64,000 bases of DNA from contig OX235273.1 in the NCBI GenBank assembly GCA_944472155.2, positions 6,483,204 through 6,547,203 of the forward strand, read 5' to 3'. The translations under genes were made by a program, and so were the position numbers. Origin of the DNA: Trichobilharzia szidati (lineage: Eukaryota; Platyhelminthes; Trematoda; Strigeidida; Schistosomatidae). Shown one piece after another: positions 1 through 8,412 of the stretch (position 1 is the stretch's first letter; each line of letters begins with the position of its first letter). The notes beneath the pieces were generated by a model. The model ran no database searches, was not told the DNA's origin, and was given only the letters and a program-made list of their open reading frames with translations.

Positions 1-1018
1 TCATAATCATATCAAGGCACTACTCACAGAACTTTCTGGCTTCATTTATATACATGAGTACAAATTGATGATTAGACATTTGAGTAAAAATCAATATAAG
101 ACAAAGTACATTCAGAAATAATAATATTAGTGTTATCAACTAAATGCAATCAGGTGGAAAATAAGATGTTTTTATAGTAAAATACATAAGTAACTTGTTA
201 GAATGTTAGAATGTATGTGAATTGAAATAGAATTTTAAGATTATTTATTATCCTCCTCTGATTTGACTGCTGGTAATAATATCTTCCATATCTCTGGTAT
301 TTGCATTGAGTTACTTCTATTGCATGTGTTGGGTGTGTAGACTCAATGAACAAGGATTTAGTAATCAACCTCTCTCTCTCCAACTACCTATATTACTTTT
401 TAGAATGTTAAGCCTCTCCCACCCATCCTATTGTGTACTTGTGTGCCAATGCATGCACTGCTTTTACTGAGCATTTTTCTCTAAATTACTTATATTATTG
501 GTGTCAGTCATTCTAACCTTAGCTAAATTCTTATGTTGTGACAATCTCACGATTCTCAGTGAACCAGTCTGACCTATGTAGTTGACTTAACTCATAGTCA
601 TTGCATGGTATTTTGTAAATTATATTATCTTGTTTAATTGGGTCCTACCACACAATAGGAATTCTTGTTCATTGAGTCTACACCCAACACAACACATGCA
701 ACAGAAATGACACAACGCAAATACCAGAGATATGGAAGATATTGTTATCACCAGTCAAATCAGAGGAGGATAATAAATAATCTTAAAATTCTATTTCAAT
801 TCAAGCACATCACAACATTCTAACAAGTTACTGATTATGACTAAAAAACACTCGTCTTATTTCCCATCTAATTGTAATTGATCAATAACACTCATATTAT
901 TATTTCTGAATGTACATTATCCTATATTACTGATTTGTATTCAAACATCTAGTCAATTCCACACATGTATATAAATGAAGGAAAAAAGTTGTGTGAGTAG
1001 TACTTGATATGATTATGA
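1..1018. repeat. Foldback (palindromic) element, arms of about 357 bp
   Basis: The first 357 bases are the imperfect reverse complement of 662-1018. The outer ends match (TCATAATCATATCAAG at 1-16, its complement at 1003-1018) and the inner ends meet at the sequence around GAGTCTACACCCAACAC. The roughly 300-base centre has no long ORF. Shared stretches include the complement of CCAGAGATATGGAAGATAT and the AT-rich block before it. One arm of the same family recurs at 14940-15478 and a diverged piece at 5205-5445, so it is a dispersed family. The left outer flank lies outside the window. No transposase is seen; it could be a non-autonomous foldback element or a head-to-head pair of retroelement ends. 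Confidence 0.8.
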
Positions 1019-1085
1019 GCAGTAAAAGTTTGTGCTCGAAACGTTGTCATCAGTTAACATTACTGTATAACATCACTGTGTGACA
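1003..1085 (+). other. Hammerhead-like hairpin segment bordering the foldback arm
   Basis: The segment holds a stem GAGCA...TGCTC followed directly by GAAAC, then GTC and ATCAG, which can pair with the TTGAT just before the hairpin. This is the order of parts in a hammerhead ribozyme, but the core before stem II reads ATGATTAT rather than CTGATGA, so activity is unlikely. Related segments occur at 5349-5435 and, reversed, at 14955-15015. Confidence 0.35.
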
Positions 1086-1249
1086 GTTTATCAAAATAAA
1101 ATCTTATCCGTAATGAAGTTATACTCTACCATCACAGTGCCCAAGTTTTATACTTATATCAGTGCTACAGTGTGTTTGAACTCTTTTCAACAATGTCTGC
1201 ACACAGTTTCTTTTGTGTGTGTGTGTGTAATTGGATTATTCCTAATGGC

Positions 1250-2548
1250 TTACTTACTGGATGAAAAACTTCGACCGGAACAGGCTGGATTCAGGAGAAA
1301 CAAGTCATGCATTGATCAGATCGCCACATTACGGATCATCATTGAACAAAGCTTGGAATGGCAGTCAAATCTCTCTCTCAACTTCATCGACTTTGAAAAG
1401 GCCTTCGACAGCGTCGATCGAGAGGTGATTTGGAAACTACTTCGCTACTACGGGGTGCCACCGACAATTATACATCTCATCCAACAGCTGTATGACAATG
1501 CTGCATGTCAAGTAATCCACAATGGGAAACTTACGGAATCCTTCGAAGTGAGGACAGGAGTAAGGCAAGGCTGCCTACTATCGCCAATGATTTTCCTGAT
1601 TGCGGTAGATTGGATAATGTGACAAACAGCGGGCAATGAGGAAACAGGCATAAAATGGACTCACACAAAAAACTTGGAGGATCTGGACTTCGCTGATGAT
1701 ATATGTCTGATTTCCCACAAACTGGAAGATATGCAAGCGAAAGCAACAAGTTGGCAGAAGAAGCATCAAAGAAAGGACTTCAGGTGAACATAGAGAAAAC
1801 AGAGGTGATGAAGATTCCTGGCCAACAACAACAGCAACAACAACAACAACAGACAACAATCAGCATAAATGGGAGGAACCTGAAAGAAACAACCTCCTTT
1901 ACCACCTACCTGGGAAGCATCGTTTCAACTACAGGCGGACGGAACTGACGAGGATATCAAAGCAAGAATCGGGAAAGCAAGACAAGCTTTCACTACTCTC
2001 AAGTCTGTGTGGAGGTCAACAGCACTCAGCATCAAAAATAAGATCCGGATTTTCAACTCCAATGTGAAGTCAGTCAGTGCTACTCTATACGGATCAGAGA
2101 CTTGCACTGCGCGTCATAAAGAGCATCTCAAACAAACTACAGACCTTCATTAACAGTTGTCTTCGCTCAATACTCAAGATCAGATGGCCAGAAAAGATCA
2201 GCAACAGAGATCTCTGGCAATGAGCGAACCAACACAGCAGGAACCGATTGTGAAACAAATATGCAGGAAGAAATGGAGATGGATTGGCTGGCCATACTCT
2301 GAGGGAACCATCAAGTGACATCACTAGACAAGCCATCGCTCGAGTGGAAGCCGAAAGGGAAGCGGCGAGTTGGTCGTCAGTGCAAGGGTGACTTGGAGGA
2401 GGTCATGTGAAGAGGAGATGAAAACGTGTGGGCAGACTTGGAGCCAGGTGAAGACTCTAGCAGAGAACCGAACGCAATGGAGACGCACGGCTGAAGCCCT
2501 ATGTTCCTCTAGGAATTAAAGGAAACAATAATAATAACAATAATAATG
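1250..2548 (+). pseudogene. RTE-like LINE remnant (family A): reverse transcriptase C-terminal half and 3' end
   Basis: A 5'-truncated non-LTR retrotransposon. Visible RT parts in order are LRPEQAGFR, FIDFEKAFDSVDRE (first catalytic aspartate), TGVRQGCLLSP, then after a stop at 1620-1622 LEDLDFADDICLIS (the FADD box). Downstream come a thumb-like YLGSI stretch and the C-terminal motif WRWIG..LREPSSDITRQA, with frame changes between. A CAA/CAG run (about 1823-1852) inserts glutamines after the FADD box. The element ends with GAATTAAAGGAAAC and a short AAT/AAC-rich tail (2523-2548); short tandem-repeat tails are typical of RTE-clade LINEs. Several stops and frameshifts make it dead. Other copies lie at 7379-7697, 49031-51565 and 61470-61855. 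RTE assignment is by motif, not by database search. Confidence 0.82.
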
Positions 2549-2615
2549 TACTACGTGGAGGGAGTATGGCAACTCAAATTGTTGCACTTCTATGTTGAAA
2601 CCAGTCATATAGACA
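2549..2615 (+). repeat. 3'-terminal fragment of RTE/SR2-like LINE (family B)
   Basis: The stretch containing GGAGGGAGTATGGCAACTC and CTATGTTGAAACCAGTCA matches the 3' end of the family-B LINEs found elsewhere in the window (for example the complement of 60620-60690). It abuts the tail of the family-A remnant. Confidence 0.6.
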
Positions 2616-2739
2616 TACAGTGGAGTCCACTTATTGACTGTTAGCCACCTGCAAGGATAGATATTCTCCTAAATGTAAACCTTCTTATTTATTGATTTTT
2701 CGGAAAAGATAAAACAGATACGAGTTTAAGAGTTTGTCT

Positions 2740-2935
2740 GTAAGGAATTGATTCCTTTCAATTCTGATCACAGATTGATATCAGTTAGAGAACCGCTTCA
2801 CAAACCAGATGTTTTGTCCCACTATTTTGTGACTCTTCATCAATACTTACCCAACGAGATTGAAACCAGGACTTTTTGGTTACACGACAAGCTACAGAAT
2901 GAATTTTACTGGAGTTCTAGTGAGAAGTCGTGACC
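2740..2935 (-). repeat. Smα-like hammerhead SINE copy, degenerate, reverse
   Basis: Read on the minus strand it has the order tRNA-like head, the B-box relict around CTGGTTTCAATC, the hammerhead remnant (…GTCACAAAATAGTGGGAC…), and the tail that complements ATATCAGTTAGAGAACC. It is heavily mutated. It is followed by the conserved leader and then a forward copy at 3040, giving a head-to-head arrangement. Confidence 0.6.
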
Positions 2936-3290
2936 CGTATGATCTACGAAGTCAGTCTGGTATGAAGACAAATACTTCCCGATGACAATGTCTGGTGTCA
3001 TTTGAGCTAAACATGCTGAATCTTTAGAAGTCAGAATTCATGGACTAGCCATTGGATGGGGTTCTCGTGGCTGAATATTGGTCTATCAGCTTTCCTTGTA
3101 ACCGGAATATCCTCAGTACATCCAATGAGTTCCAAACTAGGACGAAACAGCTTTCCAGTACTCCCTCCCTGGTTTTCAATGGTTCTCTAACTGATATTAA
3201 TCCGCGGTCAAACTTGAAACAAACCAAATCCCTAGGACAAACTGACTCTTGAAAAATAATCGGATGCTCGCTAGTGACTGGCTTTATACA
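2936..3290 (+). repeat. Smα-like hammerhead SINE copy with leader, forward
   Basis: A leader block (2915-3040, with GAGAAGTCGTGACC and CAGAATTCATGGACT) precedes a tRNA-like head starting near CCATTGGATGGGG. The hammerhead region at 3112-3160 keeps CCAAACTAGGACGAAACAG and CCAGTACTCC but has a damaged first core strand. The 3' tail starts with CAATGGTTCTCTAACTGA at 3178 and runs, about 85 bases later, into the beginning of another leader (GGATGCTCGCTAGTGACTGG at 3262). So tail is followed by leader, as expected for a head-to-tail tandem. Confidence 0.65.
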
Positions 3291-3599
3291 GGACGAAAAA
3301 AAAATGTTTTTACGTGAATGGTCTCAAACTAATGATATTTATTAATCAGTAGTATATACAATACAATCATAAAATTATGTTTTGTGTTGTATATTTGAGT
3401 TGTCCCATGGGAGCTGAACTTATAGAAATAATCTATGTACTTTTCCTATGAATAATTATTTTATGAATAATCCTTATTTATTTGTAAATCTTAGTATCTC
3501 AATTCCGGTTTTATGAGTACATTTATTTTTTCACAAAAATTCCTCTTATTGTGATGATACAAACTTGAGTCTTTCTTTTCTAACTAAGCATTGGATCAA
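3291..3599. other. AT-rich stretch with no recognised gene
   Basis: No ORF with coding character, repeat similarity or RNA signal was recognised here. Confidence 0.5.
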
Positions 3600-3709
3600 A
3601 TATTGATTATTCAAGTATTGGTTTGTAGGGATTTGACTGACTACGGGATTTTCATCATGAGCTGACATTAGTTAGAGAACCATTGGAAAACCTGGAGGTC
3701 CAATGGTTC
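3600..3709 (-). repeat. Smα-like SINE tail, reverse
   Basis: Complement of the 3' tail shared by all Smα-like copies in the window: TTGGTTTGTAGGGATTTGAC, TTTCATCATGAGCTGACATT, AGTTAGAGAACCATTGGAAA. Head and ribozyme part are absent. It meets the forward tail at 3710, making a short palindrome. Confidence 0.7.
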
Positions 3710-4145
3710 CAATGGTTCTCTAACTAATGTCAGCTCATGATGAAAATCCTGTAACCAATCAAATCCCTACAAACCAACACTTGAATATCAATGAGATGCT
3801 CACTAGCGAATTGCCCTATCCAGGTAGGCAGTTACCTGGGGTTCTATTGAGAAGTCGTGACCAGTAGGGTGCAGCAAGTCGGGTGTGAGGAAAAATACTC
3901 GCCGAAGACATTGGCTAAGGGTCGAGCTATGTCGTGAATTGGCAGAAGTTAGAATTCATGGACCATTGGATCGGATCCCAGTGGCTTAATGGTATATGAG
4001 CTCGCCTTGTAACCAGAAGGTCCTGGGTTCGAACCCCGGTGGGTGCGTACTGATGAAGAGTCCCAAGCTAGGACGAAACAGCTGTCCAGTACTCCCAGGT
4101 TTTCCAATGGTTCTCTAACTAATGTCAGGTCATGATGAAAATATT
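3710..4145 (+). repeat. Head-to-tail Smα-like hammerhead SINE (tail, leader, tRNA head, ribozyme, tail)
   Basis: The unit starts with a tail (CAATGGTTCTCTAAC at 3710), continues into a leader of about 180 bases (GATGCTCACTAGCGA at 3797 up to GAATTCATGGACC), then a tRNA-derived head with box A-like TGGCTTAATGG at 3982-3992 and box B GGTTCGAACCC at 4026-4036. The hammerhead fold (4047-4092) and a second tail (CAATGGTTCTC at 4105) follow. The distance between equivalent tail points is 395 bases, giving the monomer length. Internal pol III boxes suggest RNA polymerase III transcription. Schistosome Smα repeats of this design are known to encode hammerhead ribozymes; the tandem order is visible here. 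Confidence 0.8.
4047..4092 (+). ncRNA. Hammerhead-like ribozyme of Smα-like SINE (core C3 changed to A)
   Basis: Stem I is GTACTG (4047-4052) with CAGTAC (4087-4092), a perfect 6-bp pairing. The first core strand is ATGAAGA (4053-4059) against the consensus CTGANGA, so only C3 differs. Stem II is GTCC/GGAC (4060-4063, 4071-4074) with a 7-base loop, followed by GAAA (4075-4078). Stem III is the self-complementary ACAGCTGT with no loop, then C (4086) at the cleavage position. C3 pairs with G8 in active hammerheads, so the A is expected to hurt cleavage. A shifted reading with CTGATGA at 4050-4056 leaves three unpaired bases before stem II. Confidence 0.75.
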
Positions 4146-4194
4146 GATTATTTCTTGTTCACGAATGTCCCTTATTGAAAATGATATGGACGTA

Positions 4195-4500
4195 GGTACA
4201 CCGCCTCAAACACTACGGGAACTGCAACTACTCGGTTGTACGATAAATGTGGAGGGTGTAGCAATAGGCTTCTCTTCCTAGATCCTCTCTTAGCCGATAT
4301 GTTCATGGGAAAATTAGAGAATCGTCAACTTTGCAATGCAATCAACGAACTCTCGTTCTATCGTAGATATATGAACGATACTGTTATCTTGAGTAATAAT
4401 AAAATCGATAGCTAGGTCATTCTCCAAAAAATCGTCATGATGGCTCAAGCACAAAATTGAGTTCACATATGAAAGGAGAAAGATGGTTGGAGGCAATCTG
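4195..4500 (+). pseudogene. Penelope-like element reverse transcriptase fragment
   Basis: Across two frames the strand encodes TLRELQLLGC, VEGVAIGFSS, then DPLLADMFMGKLENRQL and FYRRYMNDTVIL. This matches the Penelope-type RT order, where a G(V/M)AMGSPLSPLLADIFM segment precedes the Y-RYVDDT catalytic box; here the second box reads YMND, so one catalytic aspartate is lost. A frameshift lies before DPLLAD and stops follow. It is a decayed fragment with no flanking long repeats visible. The GIY-YIG part of a similar element is at 7838-8191. Confidence 0.7.
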
Positions 4501-4725
4501 CAGAAAGCCTTGGATCTAGCTTTCGTGCTAGTTGTCACTCACCAGTCAACAAGGCGTATCTGCAACCTTGAAGGAACTGATGTCCCTTCTGAGATTCGAA
4601 CCCGCGTTACCCAGTGCTGCAGTCAGAGACGTTACCACTGAGCTATTCAGGCTCGCGACTGACCTCCTGTAGGACTGTATTGGATATTTTTGATTGCACA
4701 CTAGTCAGTAACTAGTGTAATGCGT
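4501..4725 (-). repeat. Second tRNA-derived SINE family (SINE2) with eroded hammerhead, reverse
   Basis: On the minus strand the order is leader (complement of CCTGTAGGACTGTATTGGAT), box A-like TAGCTCAGTGGTAACG, box B GGGTTCGAATCTC (complement of 4591-4603), then a hammerhead remnant at 4507-4555. In it the outer stem GCCTTG/CAAGGC and GAAA survive, but the first core strand is expanded to TTGACTGGTGA. The same design recurs on the plus strand at 57715-57960, defining a second family unlike the Smα-like one. Confidence 0.72.
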
Positions 4726-4777
4726 CTAGTCCTATCTTCGGTGCAGACTGAATTCTATCAGTCATGTTTTCAGTGTG

Positions 4778-4850
4778 GCCACCATGCTAGGTGGCTCGCC
4801 ATTACGCCTTGCTGATGAGTGCCAGTTAGCACGAAACCTAGGTCCAAGGC
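4778..4850 (+). ncRNA. Consensus hammerhead ribozyme with upstream hairpin
   Basis: The ribozyme at 4806-4850 fits the hammerhead consensus at every core position. Stem I is GCCTTG (4806-4811) with CAAGGC (4845-4850). The core CTGATGA is 4812-4818. Stem II is GTGC/GCAC (4819-4822, 4829-4832) with loop CAGTTA. GAAA is 4833-4836. Stem III is the self-complementary ACCTAGGT ending in the GTC cleavage triplet (4842-4844). A separate hairpin GCCACC/GGTGGC occupies 4778-4795. No tRNA-like head precedes it here, and Penelope-like coding sequence lies on the opposite strand just downstream. Very short loopless stem III is seen in Smα and Penelope-element hammerheads, which often act as dimers. Confidence 0.85.
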
Positions 4851-5051
4851 TTCCTGTAGCCGATTATCACTATCGCTACTATCATTATTTATTTTATGTT
4901 TACATTTCCTTACATATTTCCTGACTAATTCATTATCAGGGTAATTATTAAGTTTCAAAGCTTCTTTTATGTGTATCAGTTCCTGTTTTAGATTTTCTTT
5001 GGTACTACAACTTAGTTTTTGTGCCCCATTGTCACTTAAACATTTCACCAA
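4851..5051 (-). pseudogene. Penelope-like element fragment (region after RT)
   Basis: The minus strand is open for about 65 codons: KENLKQELIHIKEALKLNN, YPDNELVRKYVRKC. The pattern of a leucine-rich helix followed by N-N-Y-P resembles the stretch between RT thumb and GIY-YIG domain in Penelope-like elements. A diverged copy is on the plus strand at 48925-49030 (REALKLNNYHNK). The frame reads on into the complement of the hammerhead. No start or complete domain is present; assignment is moderate. Confidence 0.5.
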
Positions 5052-5204
5052 TCATATTTTTACTGACATAAGATGGGATGATCGGAAGTTCAAATATTAT
5101 TCAGGAAGTTCGTAACACCTACGGCCTGGAAACCTATCAGTTCAAATATGTGTTTGAATGTGTGTACAGGGTATAGGGAGAGACTGATAACAGAAGCTTT
5201 ACGC

Positions 5205-5445
5205 TTATCGAATCAACTCCATATACATGTAATAGGAATGATTCATCACCTGTCCCAGATATCTGGAAAATTCTACTACCCCTACAACGACAAATAGGAG
5301 AGAACAAAGAAAACTATAAAACTCAAGTTTCGAAGTCGTGTGATTATAATTGATGATATGATTATGAACAACAATGAATTTTGTTCGAAACCTCGTCATC
5401 CAGTAAATAATACTGTTTATTCACTGTGTGATACATCTAATATAC
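5205..5445. repeat. Diverged foldback-family fragment with terminal hairpin
   Basis: CCCAGATATCTGGAAAATTCTACTACC resembles CCAGAGATATGGAAGATAT of the foldback arms, and the end (5349-5435) repeats ATGATTATGA, a hairpin GAACAA/TTGTTC, GAAAC, GTCATC and CACTGTGTGATAC seen at 1010-1082. The hairpin stem differs from the one at 1014-1034 at paired positions, keeping pairing. Confidence 0.5.
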
Positions 5446-5785
5446 AAACTAACATTGAATTATTATTATTATTATTATTATGACCACCTCGATTGTTATC
5501 CGTCAACTCAAACACCTGAACTCTAACCCGATATTTGATTGACCATATTAGTTCAAATGCCTATGACTAATGTTTCATTCTGCTGTAAATGTAAATCCTG
5601 ATAAGATTTTGCAGGAAATGCGTAATCGCTTGCTCAAATCGTATTCTATATTTCTTGTTAAGCAGTACAGATTACTCTGTGATGATGATTATTATTATGA
5701 ATAGCTGTCTAGAAAGTCAAACAATCAAGGAATAACTATACCAGGAAATGAGTCCATCAGCCAGGAGGTTTTTCTCAACTAAGTT
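5446..5785. other. No gene recognised; ATT microsatellite
   Basis: Contains an ATT run at 5459-5480. The rest is AT-rich with no supported feature. Confidence 0.5.
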
Positions 5786-6020
5786 GCGTCGGTGGCATAG
5801 CGGTTAGGACGCTCGCCGACCATGCACACGGTCCGGTGTTCGATCCACGGCCGACGCGGCTCTCATTTACCTCGCTGAGTCAGAAATACTACTGATGAAG
5901 AGGAAAGGTTGGGCATGAGGCTAGTAACCTCATCCTGTAAAATAAACACAGCTACAGAAACTTCAAGCCACTAGCTTGAAGCCCTATGTTCCACTGGGGA
6001 ACGTGAAGGAATTAAAAAAG
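5786..6020 (+). repeat. tRNA-derived SINE (SINE3) with LINE-like 3' tail
   Basis: The head GCGTCGGTGGCATAGCGG carries a box A-like element, followed by a box B GTGTTCGATCCACGG (about 5836-5850), giving an internal pol III promoter. The 3' part GAAGCCCTATGTTCCACTGG...GAAGGAATTAAA matches the 3' end of the family-A RTE-like LINEs in this window (2490-2525, 7650-7685; complement at 49031-49070 and 61485-61520). Sharing a LINE tail is the known way for a SINE to borrow that LINE's machinery. Confidence 0.75.
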
Positions 6021-6049
6021 TATGTTGAAGGTCCTGAAGACTCTGGTTC

Positions 6050-6165
6050 TGATCTATAACTGTGGTGTTGTGGGTGGACACTGCTTAAGAGTCCCTAAAT
6101 AAAGACGAAAGACCTAGCTGTTCAGGAACACCTGTCAGTTTTCGAATGATCTCTCTCTCTTTTCG
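6050..6165 (+). repeat. Old Smα-related fragment
   Basis: GGACACTGCTTAAGAGTCCC followed by AAAGACGAAAGACC and AGCTGTTCAGGAACACC resembles the Smα hammerhead region, but the core and stems are too eroded for folding. Confidence 0.4.
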
Positions 6166-6461
6166 CTGGCGAATTCATTTTCTTAGCTGTACAATCGCAA
6201 ATATATGTGTATTATTATTTCTTGTGTATGTGTACATTAAGTTTGTCAAACAAAATTACAATTGGTTGTGGTTATTTTAACTAAACAGGTGAAGATTGGT
6301 CATTGGAGTTACGTAATACAAAATCAGACAAGAAAATTTAGTGTTAATGAAATGAGGGTAGTAACAAAGGTGATGAGTTGTCAAAAACGATTGTTAAAAT
6401 GAAGGTTCGTATTAATATGAATAGTTTGATGATTGGGTTTTACTCAGGATACTCAGGAGAG

Positions 6462-6903
6462 AATAAAATGACTGACTGACTGGTTTCAACACAGAACTTT
6501 ACATTAGTTCCAGTCGCCACACTCCCTCCATGTAGCACACAAAGAGGGAAGAAAGTAAGAAGGAAATGCAAAAATAGAAACAGTAAATGGAGATATAAGC
6601 CAAAAAGAATAGTAATATAGAAGAACAATATAGTTTCATTGGGTATTATAAGTCACAAGGAGCGGATGCATTTGCGCCAACCATATCACCAATTGTCTAC
6701 AGCCCTCATTACTGTGTACCGTCCGAGGACTCCAACCAGTCAGGGAGTCTACACCTTCCTACGTGGCTGGCTGGCTTAAACTAACTGTTGTGGATTTCAT
6801 TGACTAATGAAGCCATGTTTTGGTTTGACCACCACGTATTAGCTCTTTTCCAACCTGACCCTATGTCAGCTAACATTTCCCATTTTCGAGGGAGGCGATG
6901 GCT
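6462..6903 (-). pseudogene. RTE/SR2-like LINE 3' end (family B), reverse
   Basis: Complement of the family-B C-terminal and 3' region seen more fully at 60612-61435. Landmarks are the 3' terminus (complement of GACTGGTTTCAACACAGAAC at 6478), the complement of GTGTAGCAC-type sequence, and the block that complements CCAACCTGACCCTATGTCAG near 6855. Only the extreme C-terminus of the protein would be encoded. It joins directly to a CR1-like 3' fragment at 6905. Confidence 0.65.
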
Positions 6904-6904
6904 T

Positions 6905-7375
6905 GATTAGTAATATAGTAAGTTGTAAATGCCATGCCTAACACTTTTCTCTATCATATAGAACGCTGGTCGAATTAAGTATTGTTGAGTTTTTGTGCTT
7001 CGTTTTACGAGTACACAATCTCTTATAATGACCTCCAGTCCTCCTACCTGAGGAGATGCAAGACGGGAAGAGTTGTCAATAGAGAAGGTGCTGAGAATCA
7101 GACAATTTAGATTTAGACCATTCCTCATACGAATATACTACAGTAGTAACAAACTGACTTACTGGCATACTAATTATCCTTCTGAGAACCTTTGATACTC
7201 TGCGCAGTATGACATAAGAAATTTGTAAATGTAGAGGTTGTGTGATTCTTGATTGTCATAACTTCTCAACGTAGAAAGTTAGACGGGATATTTCCTTAGA
7301 AATCAACACGATATGGGATGATCGACCACGGAAGGTTAGAGGAAAGAATTATTCCAAGGTATTTAATGTGCTTGC
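6905..7375 (-). pseudogene. CR1-like LINE C-terminal fragment (family C), reverse
   Basis: The minus strand encodes LNLNCLILSTFSIDNSSRLA, then SPQVGGLEVIIRDCVLVKRS and further broken pieces up to about 7345 (complement of ATCGACCACGGAAGG, equivalent to LLVDHP in other copies). Compare 56780-57665, 59575-60115 and 62755-63700. Family C has a YADD-type RT upstream in its longer copies. Several frame changes make it dead. Confidence 0.6.
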
Positions 7376-7378
7376 AAC

Positions 7379-7697
7379 AGAGATCTCTGAGAGCGAATAA
7401 ACCAGGAACCGATTATGAAACAAATAAGCAGAGGAAATGGAGATGGATTGGCCAAACTGTGAGGAAACCATCAAGTAACATCACTAGACAAGTCATTCCT
7501 CGAGCGGAACCTGAAAGGGAAGCGGCGAGTTGGTCTTCAGTATGAGGGTGACTTGGAGGAGGTCATGTGAAGAGGAGATGAAGACGTGTGGGCAGACTTG
7601 GAGTCAGGTGAAGACTCTAGCAGAGAACCGAACTCAATGGAGACGCACGGCTGAAGTCCTATGTTCCTCAAGGAATTAAAGGAAACAATAATAATAA
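7379..7697 (+). pseudogene. RTE-like LINE 3' end (family A)
   Basis: Repeats 2204-2540 closely: GATCTCTGAGAGCGAATAAACC, then codons for KWRWIGQTVRKPSSNITRQV, a frame change, and the terminal GGAATTAAAGGAAACAATAATAATAA tail. This is the LINE's C-terminal WIG motif region plus its 3' UTR. It is 5'-truncated, as usual for reverse-transcribed LINE copies. Confidence 0.75.
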
Positions 7698-7837
7698 TTT
7701 AATTTGCTCTTGAGGTTTCTATTTCAATGTTCACTATGCTACAGGCGTCATGTGAATGAATCACTTAGCTTAGACCACGGTCTAATATTTAACAAGATTC
7801 TCTATCTAATTGTGTCTATAAAATAAAATGCTTGCTT

Positions 7838-8191
7838 GAAATGTGATGCGATATATATGGGACAAACATCGCCGGAGAGAAATCAAAATGAGAATAAATG
7901 AACACTGAACAGCCGACTTTGTTCGACCACCAAGAAATCCAGTTGAACTTGAAAAGCTTGAAAACTCATCAGTCACAAGTGGTCTACACGCTATAGAATC
8001 AGGTCACAAAATTGATTTTGACAATATTGAAATCATCATCCAGAAAAAGCATTTCAGAAATCACAAAGAACGTCTTATATCAATCAGAAGCACTTCATAT
8101 CAAGTGGAATCCAAATTGTCTGTGAATACGAATGATGGACTAAAACAGAATCTGATCTGGTTACAACACCTCACCACTCCCCCATGAAGTG
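7838..8191 (+). pseudogene. Penelope-like element GIY-YIG endonuclease fragment
   Basis: One frame gives CDAIYMGQTSP, the C-A-YIGQTS signature that opens the GIY-YIG nuclease of Penelope-like elements. A second frame gives IKMRINEH, then a stop and TADFVRPPRNPVELEKLENS, SGLHAIESGHKIDFDNIEII and HKERLISIRS before a stop at about 8191. The E-S-x-H-K-I-D pattern is the usual C-terminal half. One frameshift and one internal stop kill it. The Ty3/gypsy element lies 220 bases downstream. Confidence 0.72.
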
Positions 8192-8412
8192 ACAAAATCA
8201 ACACGAATGTGATAAGCAATATCATTGTGTAAACACTCACTGCCTGCATAATCTTATACACTGATCAAATCCAACAGGCATCTACACCTGGTTGGTTTTG
8301 TTATCTTTACCAACTGACCAATTTGACAACGAACGAAAAATGACCCCAGACTGACGAACGATGATCAAGTTAGTCAACTTTGTTTTGATACCAACCTTAG
8401 CAGATGTACTAT

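Noticed and set aside
1080..1249. N-terminal extension of the RT frame at 1250
   Set aside because: The open frame upstream is a chance extension through unrelated AT-rich and GT-repeat sequence; RT similarity starts at about 1250.
3982..4036. tRNA gene
   Set aside because: A and B boxes are present but there is no cloverleaf with anticodon arm, and the same sequence is part of a repeated SINE head. The heads at 5786, 16315 and 57786 were rejected as tRNA genes for the same reason.
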